From contig CAXPZW010000012.1 in the NCBI GenBank assembly GCA_964221845.1, forward strand, positions 186,001 through 250,000: 64,000 nucleotides of DNA. The letters run 5' to 3'. The notes under the pieces are model-generated. The model ran no database searches, was not told the origin of the DNA, and was given only the letters and a program-made list of their open reading frames with translations. Made by a program: the position numbers and the translations under genes. This DNA is from CAXPZW01 sp964221845. GTDB taxonomy: Bacteria > Bacteroidota > Bacteroidia > Flavobacteriales_D > Sanyastnellaceae. This document shows positions 15,064-23,638 of this stretch, one piece after another (within the stretch, counting starts at the first letter, position 1; every line of letters begins with the position of its first letter).

Positions 15064-16396
15064 CGTCGGGGTTGATGGTGAGTTTGATGCGTTTGACTTT
15101 GCGGCGGTCGGCGGCGTCCACGGTAAAGGTGTAGTGCAAGAACTGGATGCGCTCGCCTTTGAGCGGAATCTTGCCGGCGTGTTCAATCACAAAACCGGCA
15201 AGGGTGTCGCTTTCGCCTTTCGTCTCTTCAAACGGAGCACCGTCGATGTCGAGTATGCGGTAGATGTCAATCAGCGGTGTTTTGCCTTCAAACACATAAT
15301 TGAGGTCGTCGAGTTTGGAGTAGTGCAGGTCTTCGTCGTCGAACTCATCGGCGATTTCGCCCACGATTTCTTCGATGATGTCTTCCAGGGTGATCAGGCC
15401 CGAGGTGCCGCCGTATTCGTCCACCACAATGGCCATGTGGATCTTCTTGGTGCGGAACTCTTGCAGCAGGTCGTCGATCTTTTTCATTTCCGGCACGAAG
15501 AAGGGGCTGCGGATCAGGTCTTGCCATCCAAAGTCATCGGTGGCAAGGTGGGGGATGAGGTCCTTCACGTACAGGATGCCCACAATTTCATCCAAGCTCG
15601 ATTCGCACACCGGAATGCGCGAGAAGCCTGAGGAACGGATGATTTCCAGCAATTCCGAAAAGGGCGTTTCCAGGCTTGCCGAGATCAGGTCCAGGCGGCT
15701 GGTCATGATTTGCTTCACGTCGGTGGAACCAAAGCTCACGATGCCCGAGAGGATCTTTTGCTGCTCGTCGGTGCGCTCGTCGTCTTGGGTGAGCTCGAGG
15801 GCTTGTTCCAGCTCGCCGACCGATACAGCTTTGCCTTGGCGGCGTTCCAGTCGGCGGTCGATGAAGTTGGTAGAGCGCATCAGCAATCCAGCCGGGATGG
15901 CAAATACCTTGCTGGTCACCGTGAGTGGCAACGACATGGTGCGCGCCATTGCGCGGTTGTTGATGGTGGCGTACACCTTGGGAATCACCTCACCAAAGAA
16001 CACGATGATGAAGGTCACCACTCCAATGTTGATGATCAGCTTCACGGTTTCGCTCACGCCGGTCAGCAGCGAGTTGGCCACGAAGGTGGAGATCAAGATG
16101 ATGGCGATGTTGACGAAGTTGTTGGCGATCAGGATGGTGGCCAACAGCCGCTTGGAGGCGGTTTCACGGTCCGGGTCGCGCAGGAGTTCGATCACGCGCT
16201 GGCCGTTGCGGTCGCCGGCTTCTTCAATTTCGTCGAGGTCGGCGATGTTGAGCGAGAAGAAGGCCACCTCGGACCCTGAGAACATGGCACTGACCACGAT
16301 TAACACGAGCATTACCAGGAGCGCAAATACCCATTCTCCGGTGGAGTTGGCGCTTTGCAGAAGGGGAAGAGCGGTAAGACTACTGGCAGGGTCCAA
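15044..16396 (-). CDS. gldE: Gliding motility-associated CNNM/CBS protein GldE
   Basis: This 450-residue protein has an N-terminal CNNM membrane domain (FALLVMLVLIVVSAMFSGSEVAFFSLN; FFGEVIPKVYATIN), a CBS pair (about 230-360; VKQIMTSRLDLISASL, MAIVVDEYGGTSGLITLEDIIEEIVGEI) and a CorC_HlyC C-terminus (DAADRRKVKRIKLTI). Identification as GldE rather than a generic CorC protein rests on the overlapping gldD and on the ssb-mutY upstream context typical of Flavobacteriia. GldE supports GldD function and gliding. A second, generic paralogue is encoded at 8.8-10.1 kb. Confidence 0.9.
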   Translation of the reverse strand: MDPASSLTALPLLQSANSTGEWVFALLVMLVLIVVSAMFSGSEVAFFSLNIADLDEIEEAGDRNGQRVIELLRDPDRETASKRLLATILIANNFVNIAIILISTFVANSLLTGVSETVKLIINIGVVTFIIVFFGEVIPKVYATINNRAMARTMSLPLTVTSKVFAIPAGLLMRSTNFIDRRLERRQGKAVSVGELEQALELTQDDERTDEQQKILSGIVSFGSTDVKQIMTSRLDLISASLETPFSELLEIIRSSGFSRIPVCESSLDEIVGILYVKDLIPHLATDDFGWQDLIRSPFFVPEMKKIDDLLQEFRTKKIHMAIVVDEYGGTSGLITLEDIIEEIVGEIADEFDDEDLHYSKLDDLNYVFEGKTPLIDIYRILDIDGAPFEETKGESDTLAGFVIEHAGKIPLKGERIQFLHYTFTVDAADRRKVKRIKLTINPDDETIED

Positions 16397-16425
16397 AATG
16401 GGGGCGTTGGTTCAACTCTGGTGAC

Positions 16426-16878
16426 CTAGAATGGCAGGTCATCGTCGCCCGAAGGCTGGGGGTGGGTTGACGCACCGCTGGCGCCCGAGGCCGGCATCGA
16501 TTGCGAAGGCTGGGCAGCAGGACGCGGAGCAGGAGCCCCGTCACCGCGGCCGCCGAGCATGGTCATTTCTTCGGCGATGATTTCGGTGGTGTAACGGTCG
16601 TTGCCGGTTTGATCGGTCCACTTGCGGGTGCGCAGGCGTCCTTCGATGTAGCAGCTGTCGCCGCGCTTGAGGTACTTCTCGGCCACCTTGGCCAAGCCGG
16701 TGCGCAGCACCACGCGGTGCCATTCGGTCTCGTCAATTTGCTCGCCCGCGCGGTTTTTGTAGCGGCGGTTGGTGGCGAGGCTGAGGTTGGCAATGCAGCT
16801 CTCGTCGTCGAAGTATTTGACTTCGGGGTCGTTACCGAGGTTGCCGATGAGGATGACTTTGTTGACGCTTCCGGCCAT
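16426..16878 (-). CDS. ssb: Single-stranded DNA-binding protein
   Basis: This 150-residue protein has an OB-fold with SVNKVILIGNLGNDPEVKYF, NLSLATNRRYKN, TEWHRVVL and YLKRGDSCYIEGRLRTRKW. A Pro/Ser/Ala-rich linker follows, and the acidic tip DDDLPF is the partner-binding tail of SSBs. ATG at 16878 was chosen; the longer upstream reading frame encodes the mutY end in another frame. The protein binds single-stranded DNA during replication, recombination and repair. It is placed between mutY and gldE on the same strand. Confidence 0.95.
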   Translation of the reverse strand: MAGSVNKVILIGNLGNDPEVKYFDDESCIANLSLATNRRYKNRAGEQIDETEWHRVVLRTGLAKVAEKYLKRGDSCYIEGRLRTRKWTDQTGNDRYTTEIIAEEMTMLGGRGDGAPAPRPAAQPSQSMPASGASGASTHPQPSGDDDLPF

Positions 16879-16918
16879 GGGATTCTTTTGGTTGAATGTA
16901 CTGCAAAAGTCGCAGTTT

Positions 16919-17989
16919 CTACCCGAACAGGCCGGGCTCAGAGTGCCAATTTTCCAACAGCCGTTCGACCAGTCGGGGCAGGGGGTAGTCGTCCAGTTGG
17001 GAGCGGGCAATCCAGTGCAAATCATCCCCCTGGGCAGTGGCCGGGTCCTTGGTGTGGACACGGTGCAGGGTGACATGCAAACGCCGATGACTGAGCACGT
17101 GCTTGGTCTTGGCGATGCCGGCCAGTTGGGCCCCTTTCATTCCGGGAAATTGATCGGCGAACGCGGTCAGGGTGGCATCAGGTGTGGGCGCCGCGTCAAA
17201 TTCCGCGGTGGGGAAGTCGTACATGTTTTTCCAAATGCCCGAGGCGTCGCGCTTGCGCAGCAGCACATGCGTATCGGAGGCAAACAGGAAACAGTCAAGC
17301 CAGCGGTTCACCACTTTGGTCTTGCCTTTCTTTTTGGGGAACTCCGCCCAGGTGCCGGCAGGGCCGGCGTTGCAGTTGCTGTGCAGCGGACAGGTCGCGC
17401 AGGCCGGTTTCTTGGGGGTGCACACCGTGGCGCCCAATTCCATGATGGCCTGGTTGAAGGTGGCGGGGTCCACGGTGCCGATGGCAGGCGTGAGTACATC
17501 CATTATAGCCTGGTGCCCTGTGCGCGTGTCTACCTCCAGGTCCATAGCGCGCAAGCGGCTGATGACCCGTTGCACGTTCCCGTCCACCACCGGGGTGGCT
17601 TCGCCAAAGGCGAACGAGGCAATGGCGGCAGCGGTGTAAGGTCCTACCCCTTTCAATTTGATGATATCAGGGTAAGTGTTTGGAAATGTGCCGTTTAAAT
17701 TTTCTGCGATATGTTGGGCGGCTGCGTGCAGGTTTCGGGCGCGAGAGTAGTATCCCAACCCTTGCCACGTGCGGAGCACAAGCTGCTCGTCGGCTGCGGC
17801 TAAGGCCTGCACGTTTGGGAAGCGGTCAACGAAAGCGTGGTAGTATTTCATCCCTTGATCCACGCGGGTTTGCTGCAGGATGATCTCCGACAACCAGATG
17901 CGGTACGGGTCGGTGGTGTGGCGCCAGGGAAGGTCGCGTTTATGGGTGTCGTACCAAGAGGTGAGCGCCGGGGCGTTAAGCATGGTCAT
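16919..17989 (-). CDS. mutY: A/G-specific adenine DNA glycosylase
   Basis: This 356-residue protein excises adenine opposite 8-oxoguanine. It shows the helix-hairpin-helix glycosylase core (SEIILQQTRVDQGMKYYHAFVDRFP; LKGVGPYTAAAIASFAFGEATPVVDGNVQRV, with the catalytic Asp after PVV). The [4Fe-4S] ligand pattern is Cys-x6-Cys-x2-Cys-x5-Cys (within TVCTPKKPACATCPLHSNC). A C-terminal NUDIX-like domain is seen by MYDFPTAEF and KHVLSHRRLHV. It is divergent from the HU gene across about 110 bp. Confidence 0.95.
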   Translation of the reverse strand: MTMLNAPALTSWYDTHKRDLPWRHTTDPYRIWLSEIILQQTRVDQGMKYYHAFVDRFPNVQALAAADEQLVLRTWQGLGYYSRARNLHAAAQHIAENLNGTFPNTYPDIIKLKGVGPYTAAAIASFAFGEATPVVDGNVQRVISRLRAMDLEVDTRTGHQAIMDVLTPAIGTVDPATFNQAIMELGATVCTPKKPACATCPLHSNCNAGPAGTWAEFPKKKGKTKVVNRWLDCFLFASDTHVLLRKRDASGIWKNMYDFPTAEFDAAPTPDATLTAFADQFPGMKGAQLAGIAKTKHVLSHRRLHVTLHRVHTKDPATAQGDDLHWIARSQLDDYPLPRLVERLLENWHSEPGLFG

Positions 17990-18022
17990 TCAGGGGTTCA
18001 CACAAAGGAGTCGCAAAAGAAA

Positions 18023-18049
18023 TTGTTAACAGAGAAAGAACTATCTTTG
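18023..18049 (+). promoter_or_regulatory. Bacteroidota sigma-ABfr-type promoter of the HU gene
   Basis: A perfect -7 element TATCTTTG (18042-18049, consensus TAnnTTTG) follows a -33 TTG (18023-18025) with a 16-bp spacer. It is placed about 50 bp before the HU ATG. Confidence 0.7.
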
Positions 18050-18098
18050 CGGCCCCTTAAAGGTACATTTGCTACGGAACATAGCAATCGAGGAAGAT

Positions 18099-18392
18099 AT
18101 GACCAAAGCAGACATTGTAAACCAAATCGCCGAGAAAACAGGCATCGAGAAGGTAGACGTACAGACCACTGTCGAGGCCTTCATGAGCGCTATTCGCGGA
18201 TCACTGGAAAACGGTGAAAACGTGTACCTGAGAGGATTCGGAAGCTTCGTGGTCAAGAAGCGTGCTCAAAAAACCGGGCGCAACATCTTGAAAAACACCA
18301 CGATTGTTATTCCGGCACACTACATCCCTTCATTCAAGCCTGCGAAAGTATTCGTAGACCGCGTGAAGGACAATGTAAAGGGAGAAGACTGA
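18099..18392 (+). CDS. HU/IHF-family DNA-binding protein
   Basis: This 97-residue histone-like protein begins MTKADIVNQIAEKTGI, followed by VQTTVEAFMSAIRGSLENGENVYLRGFGSFVVKKRAQKTGRN; the DNA-inserting arm has IPAHYIPSFKPAK. The RNP-type KKRAQKTGRN and the FKPAK turn are family hallmarks (here with IVIPAHYIPSF). I use the ATG at 18099, not the earlier TTG at 18069, since the HU core begins here. It is probably an abundant nucleoid protein, with a strong promoter at 18023-18049. The TPR gene follows by 8 bp. Confidence 0.93.
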   Translation: MTKADIVNQIAEKTGIEKVDVQTTVEAFMSAIRGSLENGENVYLRGFGSFVVKKRAQKTGRNILKNTTIVIPAHYIPSFKPAKVFVDRVKDNVKGED

Positions 18393-18400
18393 CCCAGCGC

Positions 18401-18976
18401 ATGCAGCCCAAGACACTGAAGAGCATCGTGGTATTCGCAGCACTCGGCATAGCCGCAGTTCTGTTCATCATGCCCAAGTTGCCCCCCAGTGCCAAGGAGG
18501 CGCAAGCGCAACTCCGCGAGGAGCCCGAGCTCGAGCAAATCATGCTCTCGCTTAACCTCGGGGAGGCACCCATGCAAGGGATCCTGCGACTGCGTGATTA
18601 CGCAGATTCGCATCCGGAGAGTGCACAGGCTCAGTTCTACCTCGGCAAGTTCGCCGTGCAAAGCGGCCAGATGGACAAAGCCACCCAGCGTTTTCAAAAC
18701 GTGGTGGACATCGACCCTGAACGCGCCGAAGTGTGGTTTGAATTAAGCGGCTTGTACCTCAGCCAACGTCAGTTTGAACAGTCGTTGGAGTGCGCCAAGA
18801 AGGCACGCGAGGTGGATCCCAAGTTGAACGATGCGCTGTTCTTTGAAGCAGCGGCCCTCGAACACCTTGGAGATACTGTTCAGGCGCTTGTTGTTTATGA
18901 AGAGTTTCTTCCCCTCGCGGGCGACCCACAGGTCAAAGGCGCGGTGGAAGCAGCAATAAAAAAACTGAGTCAGTAA
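18401..18976 (+). CDS. Membrane-anchored tetratricopeptide-repeat protein
   Basis: This 191-residue protein has an N-terminal signal anchor (SIVVFAALGIAAVLFIM). It then has TPR units: AQAQFYLGKFAVQSGQMDKATQRFQNVVDIDPERAEVW, WFELSGLYLSQRQFEQSLECAKKAREVDPKLNDAL, and FFEAAALEHLGDTVQALVVYEEFLPLA. The genes HU, this TPR protein, the small basic protein and RNase G are consecutive on the plus strand with gaps of 8, 17 and about 115 bp, an arrangement I believe recurs in Flavobacteriia. The partner or complex is unknown. Confidence 0.85.
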   Translation: MQPKTLKSIVVFAALGIAAVLFIMPKLPPSAKEAQAQLREEPELEQIMLSLNLGEAPMQGILRLRDYADSHPESAQAQFYLGKFAVQSGQMDKATQRFQNVVDIDPERAEVWFELSGLYLSQRQFEQSLECAKKAREVDPKLNDALFFEAAALEHLGDTVQALVVYEEFLPLAGDPQVKGAVEAAIKKLSQ

Positions 18977-18993
18977 CTATTAAATGAGGAGCT

Positions 18994-19086
18994 ATGCCTA
19001 GTGGTAAGAAGCGTAAGCGACATAAGATGGCTACCCACAAGCGCAAGAAGCGTTTGCGTAAGAACCGTCACAAGAAGAAGAAGTAA
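18994..19086 (+). CDS. Tiny Lys/Arg/His-rich protein, likely ribosome-associated
   Basis: This 30-codon ORF (ATG 18994, TAA 19084-19086) encodes a protein that begins MPSGKKRKRHKMATHKRKKR and ends in a Lys run; more than half its residues are Lys, Arg or His. I recall near-identical mini-proteins upstream of RNase G in many Bacteroidota, which supports a real gene. The composition is like that of small ribosomal proteins such as THX or bL38, but I cannot assign it to either. A GAGGAG sequence 2 bp before the ATG is notable in a phylum that rarely uses Shine-Dalgarno sites, though the spacing is short. Confidence 0.75.
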   Translation: MPSGKKRKRHKMATHKRKKRLRKNRHKKKK

Positions 19087-19201
19087 TTCTCCTCTTCCTT
19101 CCATTCCATATTCCTAATTCCGACTCCCTTGCCTGGCTGTGGTTACCCGACCTCCCCGAGATTGGTGTGCCCGGTTATCATTCATTAGAGAAGCAAGAGA
19201 G

Positions 19202-20755
19202 GTGACAGCAGAATTGATCATCAATTCGGGGCCCAAGGGGAACCGGATTGCACTCACACACGACCGCAGGCTCGTCGAACTCCACGAAGAAACGGGGGGT
19301 GGCGAGTTTGCCGTCGGCGACATATACATGGGGAAAATCCGTAAGGTGCTCCCCAATTTGAACGCCGCGTTTGTAAACGTAGGCTACGAGAAAGACGCTT
19401 TCCTGCACTACTTGGACCTCGGTCCACAGTACCAGTCGCTGGCCGTTTGGACCAAGCGCGTGTTGCAGGGCAAGCAAAAGACATCGTCGCTCGCCGATTT
19501 CCGATGTGCCAAAGACATCAACAAAAACGGCAAGATTCGCGACGTACTCAACAGCAGCCAGAACATCCTGGTGCAGGTGGCCAAAGAGCCCATCAGCCAA
19601 AAAGGTCCCCGTTTGACCTCGGAGTTGACCCTGCCCGGACGTTACGTGGTGCTGGTGCCGTTTTCCAACAAGATTTCCCTTTCGCAAAAGATCACCAGTG
19701 ACGAAGAGCGCGCACGCCTCAAGCGTCTGATCCAGAGTATTCGTCCGCAGAACTTTGGCGTCATCGTACGCACTGTGGCCGAGAACAAGAAAGTGGCCGA
19801 GCTGGATAGCGACCTGCGCGACTTGATGTCCCGTTGGGAAGAGATGTTCCAGAAGCTCAAGACCTCCAAGCCGCCCATGCGCGTGCTGGGAGAGATCGAC
19901 AAGACCTCCGCGGTGCTCCGCGACATGATCACCCCGGAATTCAAGACCATCCACGTCAACGACGCTCCCTTGGCCGATGAAATCCGCGAATACCTGCGCA
20001 ACAACGCGCCGGAAAAGGAGAACATCGTCAAGTACCACAAGGTCAAGGACATCTTTGACACCTTCCGCATCCACCGCCAGATTAAGGCTTGCTTTGGCAA
20101 GCAGGTGAACCTCAAATCAGGCGCCTACCTGATTGTGGAACACACCGAGGCCATGCACGTGATTGACGTGAACAGTGGCGGGCGCAAAGGCGGAGTCAAG
20201 AGCCAGGAAGAAAACGCCCTGCAAACCAACCTGGAGTGCGCCGATGAAATTGCCCGCATCCTGCGACTGCGCGATATGGGTGGCATCATCGCCATCGATT
20301 TCATCGATATGCAGGACCGGGGCAACCAGCGCAAGTTGTTTGAGGCCATGAAAAAGGCCATGGAGAACGACCGCGCCAAGCACAACATCCTGCCTCCGAG
20401 CCGCTTTGGTGTGGTGGAAATCACCCGTCAGCGCGTGCGTCCGGTGACCAACATCACCACCGCCGAGAAATGCCCCTCGTGTGATGGCAAGGGCACCATC
20501 AGCGCTCCGGTACTTATGGTCGACAACATCGAATACACCATCAACTCCCTGGCCGAACACGGCCACAAGGAAATGACCTTGGTGCTGCACCCCATGGTGG
20601 AGGCGTTTGTCACCAAATCCAAAGGATTCCGCAAGAGCATCGTGCGCGACTGGCGCAAGAAATACGGGGTAAAGCTGGCCATCGAGCCCTCCTCGACGGT
20701 GACCTTCATGGAATACCACCTGTTGAACAAAAACGGGGAAGAGCTATCGGTCTGA
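19202..20755 (+). CDS. rng: Ribonuclease G (RNase E/G family)
   Basis: This endoribonuclease of about 517 residues processes rRNA and mRNA 5' ends. It has an S1-like domain early (GEFAVGDIYMGKIRKVLPNLNAAFVNVGYEKDAFLHY), the catalytic Asp motifs HVIDVNSGG and IIAIDFIDMQDRGNQ, the RFGVVEITRQRVRP sequence and a zinc-link CPSCDGKG. I chose the GTG at 19202 (reading TAELIINSGPKGNRIAL), because homologues begin just before ELII. A GTG at 19139 would add 21 residues. The 3' end overlaps the convergent HD-domain gene by 12 bp, with no terminator between them. Confidence 0.92.
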   Translation: MTAELIINSGPKGNRIALTHDRRLVELHEETGGGEFAVGDIYMGKIRKVLPNLNAAFVNVGYEKDAFLHYLDLGPQYQSLAVWTKRVLQGKQKTSSLADFRCAKDINKNGKIRDVLNSSQNILVQVAKEPISQKGPRLTSELTLPGRYVVLVPFSNKISLSQKITSDEERARLKRLIQSIRPQNFGVIVRTVAENKKVAELDSDLRDLMSRWEEMFQKLKTSKPPMRVLGEIDKTSAVLRDMITPEFKTIHVNDAPLADEIREYLRNNAPEKENIVKYHKVKDIFDTFRIHRQIKACFGKQVNLKSGAYLIVEHTEAMHVIDVNSGGRKGGVKSQEENALQTNLECADEIARILRLRDMGGIIAIDFIDMQDRGNQRKLFEAMKKAMENDRAKHNILPPSRFGVVEITRQRVRPVTNITTAEKCPSCDGKGTISAPVLMVDNIEYTINSLAEHGHKEMTLVLHPMVEAFVTKSKGFRKSIVRDWRKKYGVKLAIEPSSTVTFMEYHLLNKNGEELSV

Positions 20756-21991
20756 TCCGGGCTCAGGGTAACACACGAAATGTTTTTCCACCACCTCGCT
20801 CAGTGCAGCGAGATTCAGGTGGTCAGAAGCTTGGACGGCATCCTTTAGGGTGCCGTCTTTGTATTGAATGGTGATGCTTTCGGCCGCCTTGGAGTACGCG
20901 CGGTTGTCAATACTGCGGTGGATGAAGAAGTAATCGAGTTCCTCATCGGTCAAGCCCAAGTCGGCTTGAATGCGGTCGCGGTACCCGGCCAGTTCTTCGG
21001 CGGTAAAGGCCTCGCCGCGCAGGCGGATCTTGAACAAGCGGCGGTTCACCAAGCGGTCGCACAGCATAGCCAGGACGCGGTCGGGGTGGTGCTGCCACAC
21101 TTTGATGGCGCCCAGGATGTCGTAATCGTCCAAACGGACAAAGTCGTTGAGCACCTCGGGTTTGTTCTCAAAGTCTGCGCGGGTGTGGGTGGTGTACAGA
21201 AAGCGGCGCAGTGCGGGCGAGGCAAACAGTTCTTGGCCGTCTTGGGCCAGCTTGCGTGCACGGCGCAGTACGTTGACCAGCATGAACTCAGCGCTGAGCA
21301 CGGTTTTGTGCAAGTACACCTGCCAGTACATCAGGCGGCGCGCCACAATGAACTTTTCGATGGAGTACATGCCCTTTTCCTCCACCACCAAGCGGTCGTT
21401 GTGGACGTTGAGCATTTTGATGATGCGCTCGCTGCCCACTTGGCCTTCGGTGACCCCGCTGTAAAAGCTGTCGCGGCGCAGGTAATCCAGGCGGTCCATG
21501 TCCAATTGGCTGCTGACCAAGTCGTGCAGGAATTGCTTGGGGTAGGTGCCTTTGAAGATTTCGGTGGCCATGGCCAGCTCGCCTCCCATTTCCTGGTTGA
21601 GGCGCTGCATGATCATCAGCGAGATGTCTTCGTGGGTGATGCCGCTGACGATGGTGTGCTCCAGCGCGTGGCTGAACGGGCCGTGGCCCACGTCGTGCAG
21701 CAAAATGGCAATGGTGGCGGCTTTGAACTCCTCGTCGCTGATGGCGTGGCCTTTTTTGCGGATCTCGTCCAGGGCGCGGTGCATCAAGTGCATGGCGCCA
21801 ATGGCGTGGTGGAAGCGGTTGTGGAGCGCTCCGGGGTACACCAAGTGCGACAGCCCGAGTTGTGTGATCCGGCGCAGGCGCTGGAACCACGGGTGGTCGA
21901 TCAAATCGGTCACGGTGTCGTACCTCAGGGTGATGAAGCCGTAGACCGGATCGTTCAGGATTTTTCGTTTATTCTTCGCCGCTGAACTCAA
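20744..21991 (-). CDS. HD-domain phosphohydrolase (SAMHD1/dGTPase-like)
   Basis: This protein of about 415 residues has the metal-binding HD signature: HNRFHHAIGAMHLMHRALDE, LLHDVGHGPFSHALEH (the HD doublet), and a distal Asp in SSQLDMDRLDYLRRDS. The overall pattern (NDPVYGFITLRYDTVTDLIDHPWFQRLRRI) is that of YdhJ/SAMHD1-like HD proteins, which hydrolyse nucleotides. The start is uncertain. No ATG lies close to the conserved KRKILNDPVYGF segment, and the longer frame overlaps porX on the other strand, so I use the TTG at 21991. It is divergent from porX. Confidence 0.82.
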   Translation of the reverse strand: MSSAAKNKRKILNDPVYGFITLRYDTVTDLIDHPWFQRLRRITQLGLSHLVYPGALHNRFHHAIGAMHLMHRALDEIRKKGHAISDEEFKAATIAILLHDVGHGPFSHALEHTIVSGITHEDISLMIMQRLNQEMGGELAMATEIFKGTYPKQFLHDLVSSQLDMDRLDYLRRDSFYSGVTEGQVGSERIIKMLNVHNDRLVVEEKGMYSIEKFIVARRLMYWQVYLHKTVLSAEFMLVNVLRRARKLAQDGQELFASPALRRFLYTTHTRADFENKPEVLNDFVRLDDYDILGAIKVWQHHPDRVLAMLCDRLVNRRLFKIRLRGEAFTAEELAGYRDRIQADLGLTDEELDYFFIHRSIDNRAYSKAAESITIQYKDGTLKDAVQASDHLNLAALSEVVEKHFVCYPEPGSDR

Positions 21992-22082
21992 TGTTTCTGG
22001 GGGGAGTTTCGTTCCTTTCGTGGTCGTGCCCGCATGCAGGCACGGCGAATGTAATTCAAATCCCCGATCTGCTTTTCTGCTT

Positions 22083-23636
22083 ATGGCCAACGAACGCATT
22101 CTTTGGGCGGACGACGAAATCGAACTCCTCAAGCCCCACATCATCTTCCTGGAGAAAAAAGGGTACGACATCACCACTTGCAACAGCGGCAACGACGCCG
22201 TAGACCAAGTGCGTGACTCCTACTTTGACGTGGTTTTCCTCGACGAAAACATGCCTGGTGTCAGCGGCTTGGAAGCCCTGGCCCAAATCAAGGAAATCGA
22301 CCCTACCCTGCCGGTGATCATGATTACCAAAAGCGAGGAGGAGTCCATCATGGAGGAGGCCATTGGATCGCGCATTTCGGACTACCTGATCAAGCCGGTC
22401 AACCCCAACCAGATTTTGATGTCCATCAAGAAGAACCTCGATGGGCAACGCATCCGCTCGGAAGCCGCTACCACGGGCTACCAGCAGGAATTCCGCCAAA
22501 TCGCCATGCGCCTCATGGACCGCATGGACATGGACGAATGGGGCGAGCTTTACAAGAAACTCGTCCACTGGGAGCTCACCTTCGACGCCTCCGACGACAA
22601 GGCCATGGAGGAAATCTTCGTGACCCAAAAGCAAGAAGCCAACCAGCAATTCTGCAAGTACATCCACAACAACTACCAGGACCTGCTCGCCGACCGCGAC
22701 GCGGGACCGGTGATGTCGCACACCCTGATGGAGCGCAAAGTGTTCCCCATCCTGGATGCCTCCGAGGACCCGGTGTACGTGATGGTGATCGACAACTTGC
22801 GCTACGACCAGTGGAAAATCCTGCAGCCCAAAGTGGCCGAACTCTTCCGCGTGGAAGATGAGTCGCTGTTTTGCGCCATTCTGCCCACGGCAACGCACTA
22901 CGCGCGAAATGCACTGTTTGCGGGACTCATGCCACTTGAAATCCAACGCAGCTTCCCGCAATACTGGAAGGGCGAGAACGACGAAGGCAGCAAGAACCAA
23001 TTCGAGGGTGAATTGCTCGGGGCGCTGCTCAAACGCAAAGGATACAGCTTCCCGTGGAGCTATCACAAGATCACCAACCTGCGCGCCGGCAAGAAGCTCG
23101 CGGACAACTTCCACCAGCTGCAGAACAACCGCCTGAGCGTAGTGGTCTACAACTTTGTGGACATGCTCTCGCACGCCCGCACCGACATGGAAGTCATTAA
23201 GGAGTTGGCCGACGACGAGGCCGCGTACCGTTCGCTCACTTCCAGCTGGTTTGAGCACTCGCCGCTGTTTGACATGATGCGTCAAATCGCAGAGTCGGGG
23301 GCGCGCATGATCATCACCACCGATCACGGCACCATCCGCGTGGACGAGCCCAATAAAATCGTGGGCGACCGCAACACGAACACCAACCTGCGCTACAAGC
23401 TGGGCAAGAACCTGAATTACGACGCGCGTAATGTATTGGAGTTCCGCCAGCCAGAGGACGTGATGCTCCCTCGAGAGAACGTGAGCTCGGCGTACGTGTT
23501 TGCCATGGAGAACGATTACTTCGTGTACCCCAACAACTACAACCACTTTGTCAATTTCTACCGAAACACCTTCCAGCACGGAGGCGTAAGCATGGAGGAG
23601 ATGTTGATTCCCTTTATAAACTTGGTTGCCCGTTAG
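22083..23636 (+). CDS. porX: PorX: response regulator with PglZ phosphatase-like domain (T9SS regulator)
   Basis: This 517-residue protein starts with a CheY-like receiver domain (1-120; LWADDEIELL, phospho-acceptor Asp in VVFLDENMPG, Lys in LIKPVNPNQ). A helical linker follows. The C-terminal half is a PglZ/alkaline-phosphatase fold (VMVIDNLRYDQW; nucleophile-like Thr in LPTATHYARN; metal-ligand HARTDM, ITTDHGTIRVDEP, FQHGGVSMEEML). This architecture is diagnostic of PorX, which with PorY controls type IX secretion genes in Porphyromonas; its phosphatase domain hydrolyses cyclic and linear oligonucleotides. It lies 2 bp before tsaE. Confidence 0.95.
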   Translation: MANERILWADDEIELLKPHIIFLEKKGYDITTCNSGNDAVDQVRDSYFDVVFLDENMPGVSGLEALAQIKEIDPTLPVIMITKSEEESIMEEAIGSRISDYLIKPVNPNQILMSIKKNLDGQRIRSEAATTGYQQEFRQIAMRLMDRMDMDEWGELYKKLVHWELTFDASDDKAMEEIFVTQKQEANQQFCKYIHNNYQDLLADRDAGPVMSHTLMERKVFPILDASEDPVYVMVIDNLRYDQWKILQPKVAELFRVEDESLFCAILPTATHYARNALFAGLMPLEIQRSFPQYWKGENDEGSKNQFEGELLGALLKRKGYSFPWSYHKITNLRAGKKLADNFHQLQNNRLSVVVYNFVDMLSHARTDMEVIKELADDEAAYRSLTSSWFEHSPLFDMMRQIAESGARMIITTDHGTIRVDEPNKIVGDRNTNTNLRYKLGKNLNYDARNVLEFRQPEDVMLPRENVSSAYVFAMENDYFVYPNNYNHFVNFYRNTFQHGGVSMEEMLIPFINLVAR

Positions 23637-23638
23637 TG

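Noticed and set aside
16426..17076. Longer start for ssb
   Set aside because: The extra N-terminal residues are mutY coding sequence in another frame; the OB fold starts after the ATG at 16878.
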